A program made the translations under genes and the position numbers. From NCBI RefSeq assembly GCF_005311025.1, contig NZ_CP031747.1:1980944-2044943 (forward strand): DNA of 64,000 nt. Reading direction: 5' to 3'. This DNA is from Alcaligenes faecalis. GTDB taxonomy: Bacteria > Pseudomonadota > Gammaproteobacteria > Burkholderiales > Burkholderiaceae_B. Below, in pieces: positions 16,264 to 24,365 of the stretch (the stretch's first letter is position 1; each line of letters begins with the position of its first letter). The notes beneath the pieces were generated by a model. The model was not told the origin of the DNA, made no database searches, and saw only the letters and a program-made list of their open reading frames with translations.

Positions 16264-16836
16264 CTAAGTCGGCCGGGTTTCCAGAAAAAATAAATGTCGC
16301 AAATGCTGTTCGGCCTGGGCAGGGCTCAGATCCGTAAAATCGGTCAACAGCATATTGGCCAAGCCGTCATACATCGCAGATAAGCGCAGTGCCGTGCCCA
16401 GGGCATCGGGTACCTGCCAAAAACCTTGCTCCGTGCCCCGACTCAGATAAGAGGCCAGTTGTTCCAGCATTCTTTTATGCACGCGGGTGGTCACCACGGC
16501 CAGGGCTGCATCGGTTTTGGCCAGATCAGTGGCATCAATCCACAAAAACCAATAGATGCGATTGCGCTCTTCAAAGGCCGTCTTCAGGTAATCCTCCATC
16601 AGAACCCGAGGGTCTGCAGATTGCGCAGCCTCCCATTCCATGAGCTGATCGAAGATCTCGCCCCAAGCCTCGGCCCGCAATTCGGACCAGCGAAAGTAAT
16701 GGTTCAACAGTCCACGGCCCACTCCAGCCCGTTCGGTCACCATGCGAGTGGTGGCGGCGCGAACACCAACTTCCATCAGGACCTCAACCGCGGCCTGTCG
16801 AATTCGTGTGGCACTGTCTTCTTTTTCACTCATCAC
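16264..16836 (-). CDS. TetR-family regulator
   Basis: 190 residues. The N-terminal helix-turn-helix is ATRIRQAAVEVLMEVGVRAATTRMVTERAGVGRGLLNHYF (about residues 9-48). The remainder is an all-helical ligand domain (FLWIDATDLAKTDAALAVV, C-terminal EQHLRHLFFLE). It diverges from the DUF418 gene at 16912. Two 18-base near-identical palindromes (16856-16873 and 16882-16899) lie in the 75-base gap and are very likely its operators, so it should control both itself with the ABC exporter and the membrane protein. Confidence 0.92.
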   Translation of the reverse strand: MMSEKEDSATRIRQAAVEVLMEVGVRAATTRMVTERAGVGRGLLNHYFRWSELRAEAWGEIFDQLMEWEAAQSADPRVLMEDYLKTAFEERNRIYWFLWIDATDLAKTDAALAVVTTRVHKRMLEQLASYLSRGTEQGFWQVPDALGTALRLSAMYDGLANMLLTDFTDLSPAQAEQHLRHLFFLETRPT

Positions 16837-16855
16837 CTTCCCTCCCTATTGACAC

Positions 16856-16873
16856 ATTGAGCAAGCGCTCAAT
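16856..16873. promoter_or_regulatory. TetR-type operator, site 1
   Basis: ATTGAGCAAGCGCTCAAT: TTGAGC and GCTCAA arms around AAGC, a perfect 6-base-arm palindrome. It sits directly upstream of the TetR start, and a second copy differing in one base lies 26 bases further along. Confidence 0.75.
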
Positions 16874-16881
16874 ATTATGGC

Positions 16882-16899
16882 ATTGAACAAGCGCTCAAT
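16882..16899. promoter_or_regulatory. TetR-type operator, site 2
   Basis: ATTGAACAAGCGCTCAAT, the same as site 1 except one base in the left arm. It lies 12 bases before the DUF418 start codon, so binding would block that gene. The 26-base centre spacing places the two sites about 2.5 helical turns apart. Confidence 0.72.
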
Positions 16900-16911
16900 C
16901 AATAAACATCC

Positions 16912-18015
16912 ATGTCTACGGCTTCTCGAAACTCCTCCATCGACCTGATTCGCACCGCTGCCCTGATCGGTATTTGTGTGGTGAACCTGCCCTATCTGGC
17001 ACTGAGCGACAGTGGCCCGACAGCCACATCCTCCTCCTATGACCACATGGCTGCCTTCCTGATCGAATTTCTGTTTCAGGGCAAATTCTTCCTGCTGTTC
17101 TCGCTGATTTTTGGCTGGGGTATAGAAATCCAGGCACGCTCTGCCGAACGTGCTGGCGTCCCCCTCAGCAGCCGCTACTTCCGCCGCATGTTCGGCCTGG
17201 CCGTGCTGGGTTGCTTGCACGCGACGCTGGTTTTTACCGGCGATATCCTGCTGCTTTACTCAGTGCTGGGTGTGCTGATCTGGCCGCTACGCAAGCTCTC
17301 CCCGCGCGGGTTGATCAAGGTGGCGTTGTTGATGGTGCTGGTAGAAATTGCCAGCCTGGCACTGATCGCTTATCTGCTGGCCGGTAGCGAAGACATGGCC
17401 CCGGTGTACTCCTTGGGCGGTGCCTTCTCCGAGGCAACGCTGGCACGCATCAGCGAATGGCCGGAGTCCTTTGCCTTCCTGTTTCTGTACCAGGGTCCAT
17501 TGGCCTTTGGAGCCATGCTGATGGGCTTGGCCGCGGCCAAGAGCAACTTCTTTGAAGCCCATAGCGCCGGCCAACAAAAGTTGGGGCGCGCCCTGCCCTG
17601 GCTCCTGCCACTGGCTTTGGCGATCAACTTCTTTAGCGCCTCCGTGACCAACGAAGAAAACTTGATGGGGCTGACGGGTCTGTTCAGCATCGCCATCGGC
17701 GCGCCCTTGCTAGCCACGGTGTATCTGTACCTGCTGCTGCGTTGCGGACAATGGCTCAGCCTGCCCAATGTACTGATTGAGGCGGGCCGCAATTCACTGA
17801 GCGCCTATGTCAGCCAAGGCATTTTGGCGGGTCTTGTTTTCAGCAGCTATGGCCTGGATCTGTTTGATTCCTTTGGGAATGCCGCACTGTTATTGATCGC
17901 CATTGGCCTGGCTCTGCTGGCCATGAGCCTGACAGGTCTGATCGCCCAGCGCTGGGGGCGCGGCCCCTTGGAGGCGGTGCTACGACGCATCACCTACGGG
18001 TCCAAACACGCCTGA
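16912..18015 (+). CDS. DUF418 family membrane protein (YeiB-like)
   Basis: 367 residues, about ten hydrophobic segments. The start SRNSSIDLIRTAALIGICVVNLP is the typical opening of DUF418/YeiB proteins. The C-terminal part carries VLIEAGRNSLSAYVSQGILAGLVF, also a family hallmark (G-R-x-S-L-x-x-Y). Acyltransferase-like membrane proteins share this layout, but no activity is established. It faces the TetR-ABC exporter pair across two operators, so it is probably induced together with the exporter. Confidence 0.88.
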   Translation: MSTASRNSSIDLIRTAALIGICVVNLPYLALSDSGPTATSSSYDHMAAFLIEFLFQGKFFLLFSLIFGWGIEIQARSAERAGVPLSSRYFRRMFGLAVLGCLHATLVFTGDILLLYSVLGVLIWPLRKLSPRGLIKVALLMVLVEIASLALIAYLLAGSEDMAPVYSLGGAFSEATLARISEWPESFAFLFLYQGPLAFGAMLMGLAAAKSNFFEAHSAGQQKLGRALPWLLPLALAINFFSASVTNEENLMGLTGLFSIAIGAPLLATVYLYLLLRCGQWLSLPNVLIEAGRNSLSAYVSQGILAGLVFSSYGLDLFDSFGNAALLLIAIGLALLAMSLTGLIAQRWGRGPLEAVLRRITYGSKHA

Positions 18016-18055
18016 ACCGCCCGCCTTTTATCTGAACATAAAACCTTGAATTCAT

Positions 18056-18547
18056 ATGAGTGAACAAACCGTTTCCAAAGACGCCAACGTCTCTTTTCGT
18101 CGCATCAACTCGCAAACCGTCTACGAGGTGTGTGAGCTAAGCGAGACCCTGTCTCCCGCACAGCGAAGCATGATTGCCGACAATGGCACCTCCATTGCAG
18201 AGGCGCACTTTTCCGAGAATGCCTGGTTCCGTGCCATCTACGCCGATGACACCCTGGTGGGCTTTATCATGCTGCATATCGGTGCCGACCACGACGAAGG
18301 CATTCTGTATCCTGGTGCCTTTTTATGGCGTTTCATGATTGCAGCCCCCTTCCAAAACCTGGGTTTCGGGCGCAAAGCAATTGCACTGCTGATCCATGAT
18401 CTGAAGTACCAGGGCTACAAGGAAATTAGGCTAGGCTATAGCCGGGGGGAAGGCAGCCCGGAAGCGTTCTACTCGAAACTGGGCTTTGAGCTGACAGGCG
18501 GCACCTATGGGGAGCACGAGCTGGAAGCCGTGCTGAAATTTGCTTGA
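18056..18547 (+). CDS. GNAT acetyltransferase (polyamine/SpeG-like style)
   Basis: 163 residues. Domain core: VSFRRINSQTVYEVCELSETLSPAQ at the start, then AIYADDTLVGFIMLH, and AFLWRFMIAAPFQNLGFGRKAIALLIHDLK with the acetyl-CoA loop Q-N-L-G-F-G-R-K near residues 97-104. The C-terminal SPEAFYSKLGFELTGGTYGEHE is typical. The sequence pattern resembles spermine/spermidine or diamine acetyltransferases, but the substrate is not proven. It follows the DUF418 gene by 40 bases and could share its transcript. Confidence 0.87.
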   Translation: MSEQTVSKDANVSFRRINSQTVYEVCELSETLSPAQRSMIADNGTSIAEAHFSENAWFRAIYADDTLVGFIMLHIGADHDEGILYPGAFLWRFMIAAPFQNLGFGRKAIALLIHDLKYQGYKEIRLGYSRGEGSPEAFYSKLGFELTGGTYGEHELEAVLKFA

Positions 18548-18633
18548 TAGCCAAATGGGCAAGGTGCTGAACGACGGCCTTCGCAAACCGTGTGCAGCCC
18601 TTGTGCAAACCGCATCCTAATCACCAAATAGGC

Positions 18634-19554
18634 TTAGCGCTGCCCGAACAAATCCGAAATGGCCGTGCGCAACCAGCGCACGCCTTCGTCCTGTCGACTG
18701 CGCTCATGCCAATGTACGCGCACATCAAAGCTGGGCAGAGCCAGCGGCGTAGGCACAATGCACAAGGCGGCAGGGTTCTGGAAAGACAGGACGGCCACAT
18801 TGGGCACGGTCAGCAAATAATTACTGTTGACCAGAATCTGCTCCGCAGCCAGATAGTGGGGAATCGTCAGGCTGATATTGCGCCGCATGTCCAGGGAGCG
18901 CAGGGCGTTTTCCACCAGAGAATGCCCGCTGCTGGTGGCATCAATAGCCAGATGATCAGCCGCCACAAAGGCTTCCAGATCCAGCTCATTTCTGGCCAGG
19001 GGATGGCCTTTGCGCATGGCCGTCACATAACGCTCGTGGCGGAACACGCGCGAATGCACTCGCCCTTTAATCATGGGCAAAGAGCCAATCGCCAGATCAA
19101 TCTCGCCCGAACTCAAACCACTTTCCAGCGATTCCCAGCCCAGATTCTTGATGACCAGGCGAATACCTGGCGCGTGTTTGGCGACAAAATTGTTCAGCCC
19201 CGGCAAAAAAACCAGCTGGCCAATATCCGTCATATGGACCTTGAAAACACGCGTAGACTGAGCAGGATTGAAGCCTTGGGTTTGCGTCAAGGCAATGCCC
19301 ACTTCTTCCAGCAACGGTTGCAGTTTTTCGCGCAGTGCAATGGCGATCTGCGTGGGTGCCACACCATAGCGCGCCCGTACAAACAAAGGATCACCCAGCG
19401 CCTGTCGCCAACGTTGCACCATCAGGGAAATAGCCGACTGGCTGATCCCGATACGCAGCGCGGCCTGACTCAGGTTCTGACATTCACAGATCAGGCAGAA
19501 AGCATGCAGCTCGGCCAGCGTCCAATTATATGTTTTGTAAATATCAGATAGCAC
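18634..19554 (-). CDS. LysR-type regulator (divergent from aminotransferase gene)
   Basis: 306 residues. HTH segment LAELHAFCLICECQNLSQAALRIGISQSAISLMVQRWRQAL (about residues 13-53), then an effector domain with RVFKVHMTDIGQLVFLPGL, the pattern of NodD/NahR/SyrM-like LysR members. It diverges from the class IV aminotransferase at 19663 with a 108-base gap that contains CTATT-N12-AATAG (19586-19607), a possible binding site. It is the probable activator of that gene. Confidence 0.92.
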   Translation of the reverse strand: MLSDIYKTYNWTLAELHAFCLICECQNLSQAALRIGISQSAISLMVQRWRQALGDPLFVRARYGVAPTQIAIALREKLQPLLEEVGIALTQTQGFNPAQSTRVFKVHMTDIGQLVFLPGLNNFVAKHAPGIRLVIKNLGWESLESGLSSGEIDLAIGSLPMIKGRVHSRVFRHERYVTAMRKGHPLARNELDLEAFVAADHLAIDATSSGHSLVENALRSLDMRRNISLTIPHYLAAEQILVNSNYLLTVPNVAVLSFQNPAALCIVPTPLALPSFDVRVHWHERSRQDEGVRWLRTAISDLFGQR

Positions 19555-19585
19555 GCTGACACCACCTCAAGTCGTTTTTTGCTCT

Positions 19586-19607
19586 CTATTATGTATGTTG
19601 GAAATAG
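19586..19607. promoter_or_regulatory. Possible LysR binding site
   Basis: CTATT (19586-19590) and AATAG (19603-19607) are complementary arms with 12 bases between, close to the T-N11-A LysR pattern. It lies between the divergent LysR and aminotransferase genes. Arms are short, so the call is weak. Confidence 0.35.
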
Positions 19608-19662
19608 TACAACGACAAGATAAATTGCCACTACGTCCCAACAAAACCAGGAGGAAAGCCCC

Positions 19663-20505
19663 ATGAGTAAAAATGAAATCACGTGGTCCAACGGTCAATG
19701 GAATAGCACCAGCGCACCTTTGATTGGCGCGACCGACCATGCGTTCTGGATGGCCACCACGGTCTTTGACGGTGCCCGTTCTATTCAAGGCCATACTCCG
19801 GATCTGGACCTGCACTGCGAGCGCTTGAACCGTTCTGCCCTCACCCTGGGCATGGAGCCCGTGATAACGCCGCAGCAAACCGTGGACCTGGTGCACGAGG
19901 GCCTGAAAAAACTGTCTCACACTACGGACTACTACATCAAGCTACTGTATTTCGCACCCGGCGGCTTCTTGTTGCCCGACCCGGCCACCACCCAACTGGC
20001 CATTCATATTTTTGAATCCCCACTGCCTGCTGACAGCGGCTTTAGCGCGACCTTCAGCGAATTCCTGCGCCCTGATCCGTCCATGGCTCCTACCGATGCC
20101 AAAGCCTCCTGCCTGTATCCCAACACCCAGCGTATTTTGCGTGATGCCAGCGCACGCGGTTTTGACAACGCCATCGTGCTGGACTCCAAGGGCAAGGTGG
20201 CCGAGTTTGCTGTTGCCAATCTATGGATTGTGCGTGACGGCGTCGCCCTGACCCCGGCGCTGAACGGCACCTTCCTGAACGGCATTACCCGCCAGCGTGT
20301 CATGCAGCTGCTGCGCGACGACGGAATTGAGGTACGTGAAGCCAGCCTGACACCACAAGACGTACTGGATGCCGATGAAGTATTTAGCACCGGCAATAAC
20401 GGCAAGGTCCTGCACTGCAATCGCATTGACGATCGCCACTACGCCCGCGGCCCGATTGAAACCCGTGCTCACGAGCTGTACATGGCCTATACCAAGCGCA
20501 ACTAA
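19663..20505 (+). CDS. Class IV aminotransferase (branched-chain/D-amino-acid type)
   Basis: 280 residues with CAGGAGGA upstream. Motifs of PLP fold type IV: TTVFDGARSIQGHTPDLDLHCERLNRSA at the start, YIKLLYFAPGG with the PLP lysine around residue 94, GFDNAIVLDSKGKVAEFAVANLWIV (E-x-x-x-x-N) and LNGTFLNGITRQRVMQLL. DEVFSTGNNGKV near the end replaces the usual EVFxTGTA block, so substrate choice may differ from IlvE. IlvE itself is longer (about 305) and usually sits elsewhere. The divergent LysR gene suggests an inducible catabolic or biosynthetic role. Confidence 0.9.
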   Translation: MSKNEITWSNGQWNSTSAPLIGATDHAFWMATTVFDGARSIQGHTPDLDLHCERLNRSALTLGMEPVITPQQTVDLVHEGLKKLSHTTDYYIKLLYFAPGGFLLPDPATTQLAIHIFESPLPADSGFSATFSEFLRPDPSMAPTDAKASCLYPNTQRILRDASARGFDNAIVLDSKGKVAEFAVANLWIVRDGVALTPALNGTFLNGITRQRVMQLLRDDGIEVREASLTPQDVLDADEVFSTGNNGKVLHCNRIDDRHYARGPIETRAHELYMAYTKRN

Positions 20506-20557
20506 GTCTCAGAAAGTAGCCAACAGCATGGTTGGAAATGGGCCATGTGCCCAATAG

Positions 20558-20585
20558 AAAAACGGCTCACTATTGAGCCGTTTTT
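20558..20585. terminator. Bidirectional terminator between aminotransferase and lipid operon
   Basis: AAAAACGGCTC and GAGCCGTTTTT flank a 6-base loop (ACTATT), with A-run and T-run at opposite ends, so it can stop both the plus-strand aminotransferase and the minus-strand operon ending at 20590. Confidence 0.9.
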
Positions 20586-20589
20586 GTTT

Positions 20590-21522
20590 TTACATCTCGG
20601 CAGAAACCGAACTATCGCCCTGCCCCAAATCCGGTGTTTGAGCTCTCTCTGCCTGCGCTTGCGCCTGCTTCATCTGATTGAGCAAGCTATGCAGCATCTC
20701 TGTAGACAGACCGTGCAGCACCAAACGGTAACCCGCCCGCAAGGTCGACATGGGCACCAAGGGGTGACCATTGTTCACCAGAATCAAATGCTCGGGTGCC
20801 TGCAAAATCTTGGCCGCGTAAATCCCGATGGTCTCGTCCAGCTGCAGGGAATTGGCCGCACGCCAGAAGTCGTTATCAGTCAGCAGCAACTGGTACAGGG
20901 GCGTGAACAGTTCGATGGCGCTTTGCAGATCCATCTTGTTCAGCGGGCCTTGCGGCATATCGTCCAGCGCCAAAGGCACGGGCTGGATCATGGAGAAATC
21001 CACGCGTTTCGGCGGGCCGATTTCCTGATTATTGTCCCGCAAGGTCTGATTGAGCCGGATCACGAAATTGAACAGATTCAAATCGTGCTTCACAAAGGTG
21101 TGATCGCGCAATTCGTCGATGTTCATGGGGGTGAGCGGCGTGGTCGGCACCTTGGTGGGCGAATTGGCCGCGATAAAAGCCAGCACCTGTGATCCCAAAT
21201 GGAAGTGACGCAGAATCAACCAGTTGGCCTGTGGCGAGACAAAGCGCTTCAAGCCCCAGACCAGAATGCGATGCAACAGCCCCGAATGCGACCATTTACG
21301 CGGCAAAAAGGTTTTAACGACCTGAATCACGATAATCATCAGGCGCGCCAATGGCCGCAGGAATGGCAGCAGGTACTGGCGTGACGACGAGCTGGAGTCG
21401 GCCAGCCAAGCCTGCTTCACTTCATCAGGCAGGGGCGTGCTGCGATCCAGATACAAGGCCCGCCAAGGATTGGGGTCCTGCGGGTCATGCGGCTTGCTTA
21501 AAAAATCCGGGATTTGATCCAT
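20590..21522 (-). CDS. Unrecognised protein of the ketosynthase-diiron operon
   Basis: 310 residues, no motif I can place with confidence. It has a central hydrophobic stretch (LPFLRPLARLMIIVIQVVKTFLP, residues about 52-74), a moderately charged remainder and a Gln/Ala-rich C-terminal tail (KQAQAQAERAQ). HLGSQVLAFIAAN and LILVNNGHPLVPMSTLRAGYRLVLHGLS look like structured segments. It starts 3 bases after the fused ketosynthase stop, so it is certainly part of that operon. A partner that handles the lipid product or the membrane location of the enzymes is possible, but I assign no function. Confidence 0.7.
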   Translation of the reverse strand: MDQIPDFLSKPHDPQDPNPWRALYLDRSTPLPDEVKQAWLADSSSSSRQYLLPFLRPLARLMIIVIQVVKTFLPRKWSHSGLLHRILVWGLKRFVSPQANWLILRHFHLGSQVLAFIAANSPTKVPTTPLTPMNIDELRDHTFVKHDLNLFNFVIRLNQTLRDNNQEIGPPKRVDFSMIQPVPLALDDMPQGPLNKMDLQSAIELFTPLYQLLLTDNDFWRAANSLQLDETIGIYAAKILQAPEHLILVNNGHPLVPMSTLRAGYRLVLHGLSTEMLHSLLNQMKQAQAQAERAQTPDLGQGDSSVSAEM

Positions 21523-21525
21523 GAC

Positions 21526-23436
21526 TTAAAACTCTTTCGCGTATTGGAACTGCATCAGGTACAGGGCGGCGGTACGACGCGCGGTTTCAATAATAATCTG
21601 CTCGGCGCGGCCTGTTTCATCGCAATCCAGAGCCAGCTCCACCGCCACCAGCCAACGGGCCAGATGATGCTCGTCGTTCATGCCATGGTAGTGCAGGAAA
21701 CGGTACATATTCGGTTCGAGCGACAGCGAGGATTTCAGTAGCGGTAACAAGGCAGGAACAATGCGCTGGCCGGTGCCCTCAATAATGTAAATCGCACCCA
21801 GCAAACCAATCGGGTCCTGGCTGGCCGCCAGGGCATGCAAGTAAGCGTTCAGCGCCTGACCGCCGGGGTTACGGCTCAGTTGCTCGATCTCGGTCGCGGT
21901 GCCACCAGCGTGCTGATAGTCCTCGAACAGGATCTTGAAGTCATCCTGCTCTTCGCCGGCGTGTAAGCGAATCAGCTCGGCCAGCGGGGCATAGGTGGGC
22001 GACAGGGAATCGCACGCTTCGCGCATCCACTTGGCGCCTTCACGTACCTGGGGAATCCAGTCTGCCATCCACTTTTGATAATCTTGCATGCGGATCGAAC
22101 CGTCGTGCAGGCTGCGCAGCAAGGGCGTACGCCACACTTGGGAGCGATAGTCGTGCCAGATGGGCGCCAATTGCGTCAGCAGATCGCGCAAACCCTGCGG
22201 GGCTGTGGCCGGGTCATGCGGAGGGGCAATATCCACCTGATCCACCGAGGCCGGAGCCGACTGTTTGGCAGACGGGTAAGACACAGCCGCCGCGGGGGCA
22301 TCGCAGGCTTCCACTTCCAGCAGCATGTAGGCCGTCATGAAGCGGCCAGACTCGGGCACGTAGCACAGGATTTGCTCGCCGGGCGTCAAGGTCCGGTCGC
22401 GCATGAACTCGGCCAGCATGATCAGAATGGACGCTGCGCCCGTATTGCCGCGCCAGCGCAAATTGCTGTACCAGCGCTCGGCAGGAATGCCCAGGCCAGC
22501 CTGTTCCAGCAAATCTGCCACCACGGGGATGAATTTTTCGGAGGAGTAATGGCACAGGAAATGGCTGATGCGCTCGGGGTCTACCCAGCCATCACGCACC
22601 AGTTTTACGTATTCGTGTATGCCGATGTCGAACAGATGCGGCAGCAGGCGAATGTCCTGGCGCAGGGACAAGGCACCGTCTTGCTCGGCCTCGGCCCAGG
22701 AGTCGTAATCCAGATGGCTGCGGGTGGAATCACGCGTTGCTCCCAGCTGCATGCAAACCGGGTAATCACCCGAGAAGGATTTTTGATGAATCCAGCGCAG
22801 GCGCAGGCGGACGCCGGGCTGCGTTGTGGGCAGAACCTGATCTTGATGACTTAACAAGGCCGCGCCCGCACCATCGGACAACATCCAGCGCAGGAAGTGT
22901 GAGTCAAAGTCCGCCTGATAGCCTTGCGAGGCAAAGCGCGATCGGCGGAACAAGCGCGATGGCATTTCACTGGCCACGGCCATACCGTGACGGTGCGCCC
23001 CCAGCTCGATCCCCTGGGCAACGGCCTGCAAGGCGGTCACGCCAGCGGCGCAAATTCCGTGGACCGAATGCACCTCCAGGGGAGGAGCGGCCAACTCACC
23101 TTGAATGGCATTGGCAAAGCCGGGCATCAACAAATCCCCGCCCGAGGAGCCGCTGGCCAGCAAGCTCACATCCGCCATGCTCAAACCCGCCTGCTCCAGG
23201 CACGCACGCACGGCATTGGCGGCCATGGCCGTATTGCTCCAGCGCGTGCTGCCATCTTCACCAATGGCGTAGTAGCGCTGCTGAATACCGTTCTCGGCCA
23301 GAATGCGCTGCTTGATGCGCCCCGAAATACGATTCAAGGGGGCAATAAAGTTATCCATTGCGGTGTTATCGACCGGCTCTCCGGGCATAAACCACTGGGC
23401 CTGATGGATAACAACGTGCTCAAAGGCCACGGGCAT
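21526..23436 (-). CDS. Ketosynthase III fused to a heme-oxygenase-like diiron domain
   Basis: 636 residues, two domains. Residues 1-375: a thiolase-fold ketosynthase III with a complete triad, Cys129 (HGICAAG), His296 (FLCHYSSEK) and Asn331 (RGNTGAAS). Residues 378-415: a Pro/Ala-rich linker. Residues 416-636: an all-helical TenA/PqqC/heme-oxygenase-like domain with candidate metal ligands in HAGEEQDDF (492-500), IIEGTGQ (Glu553) and LHYHGMNDEHH (582-591), resembling iron-dependent oxidases such as UndA. KAS III would extend or condense an acyl chain and the second domain could oxidise the product. StlD/DarB-like ketosynthases are another possible kin. It lies between the desaturase and an unrecognised gene. 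Confidence 0.85.
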   Translation of the reverse strand: MPVAFEHVVIHQAQWFMPGEPVDNTAMDNFIAPLNRISGRIKQRILAENGIQQRYYAIGEDGSTRWSNTAMAANAVRACLEQAGLSMADVSLLASGSSGGDLLMPGFANAIQGELAAPPLEVHSVHGICAAGVTALQAVAQGIELGAHRHGMAVASEMPSRLFRRSRFASQGYQADFDSHFLRWMLSDGAGAALLSHQDQVLPTTQPGVRLRLRWIHQKSFSGDYPVCMQLGATRDSTRSHLDYDSWAEAEQDGALSLRQDIRLLPHLFDIGIHEYVKLVRDGWVDPERISHFLCHYSSEKFIPVVADLLEQAGLGIPAERWYSNLRWRGNTGAASILIMLAEFMRDRTLTPGEQILCYVPESGRFMTAYMLLEVEACDAPAAAVSYPSAKQSAPASVDQVDIAPPHDPATAPQGLRDLLTQLAPIWHDYRSQVWRTPLLRSLHDGSIRMQDYQKWMADWIPQVREGAKWMREACDSLSPTYAPLAELIRLHAGEEQDDFKILFEDYQHAGGTATEIEQLSRNPGGQALNAYLHALAASQDPIGLLGAIYIIEGTGQRIVPALLPLLKSSLSLEPNMYRFLHYHGMNDEHHLARWLVAVELALDCDETGRAEQIIIETARRTAALYLMQFQYAKEF

Positions 23437-23450
23437 AGAAATACTCCTGA

Positions 23451-24365
23451 TTACACGGAATCACGCCGACGCTCCGTCTGGCCCACGGCGTTCAAGGATT
23501 GACTGCGGTAGCGGGGCATGAACAGGCCCAGCACAAAAACACGCAGCATATAAGGCACCAGCCCCCCTTCGTTCAAGGCGTCCGGGGTGCGGGCTCGGTA
23601 TTCGGTGTCGTGCAGCCGGGTCAGCTCGGACCAGTGCGCACGAGAATGCTCATGGTGGGCCACATGCAGGCCGATATTAAAGAGCAAGGGATTGACCAGG
23701 CCCTCGAAATTGCGGGCATAGGCTAGCTGCTCGCCATGACGGCCCTCATGACTGCCATCAGCATGGGCATGTTGCAGATAATTCGTGGTCAGCAGCCAGT
23801 GCAAACCGTGCAGCTGCGGCAGGATCACGTACAAAAAGCCTTTTACCGGGTCCAGCGCCAGGGCCAGCGCCCAGCTTCCCAGCCACACGCCGTACTGCGC
23901 CATGCAATAGGCCCAGACGCCCGGCCAATGACGGCGCAAGCTGCCCAGCCAGCCAAAAATCGTGGGGTACAGCGCAGGCACGGCCTCAAAGGGGTGCATC
24001 AGCCAGCCCAGCGTGTCGTTGGTATCGCCCCGCCAGAAACGGTAGGTGCGGGCCACATCTTTTTCACCATGTTTATAGCGGTGATGATTGCGCCCATGCG
24101 CAGGCCAGAACACGCAAGCGGGGTGGCCCTGTACCAAGGTCAGCCAGAAATCCGTCAAGCGGTTGGGGATACGCCCCCGCCACATGCGCAGATGATGATG
24201 GTTATGGTTGATGACGCCAACGCCCAGCGTCAGGAACAGCAGCAAGCCGTACAGAATCCAGGAGAAGCCGCCCCGCCACAGCACGACCACCAGCACAGGA
24301 TAGGCCGTCAGGTACAGCAGGCTTTGCCAATCGCGCGGCTGACGCAAACGCCACGCAGCGCTCAT
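23451..24365 (-). CDS. Membrane fatty-acid desaturase
   Basis: 304 residues from the ATG at 24365, which overlaps the upstream stop by 4 bases (ATGA); a longer frame reaches 24494 but runs inside the neighbour. Three His boxes of FA_desaturase are present: INHNHHHLRMW, HGRNHHRYKHGEK and HVAHHEHSRAHW, with about four hydrophobic segments between. It would insert a double bond or hydroxyl in an acyl chain at the membrane, using a diiron centre. Co-operonic with the hydroxylase (24362-25099) and ketosynthase fusion (15-base gap). Confidence 0.9.
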   Translation of the reverse strand: MSAAWRLRQPRDWQSLLYLTAYPVLVVVLWRGGFSWILYGLLLFLTLGVGVINHNHHHLRMWRGRIPNRLTDFWLTLVQGHPACVFWPAHGRNHHRYKHGEKDVARTYRFWRGDTNDTLGWLMHPFEAVPALYPTIFGWLGSLRRHWPGVWAYCMAQYGVWLGSWALALALDPVKGFLYVILPQLHGLHWLLTTNYLQHAHADGSHEGRHGEQLAYARNFEGLVNPLLFNIGLHVAHHEHSRAHWSELTRLHDTEYRARTPDALNEGGLVPYMLRVFVLGLFMPRYRSQSLNAVGQTERRRDSV

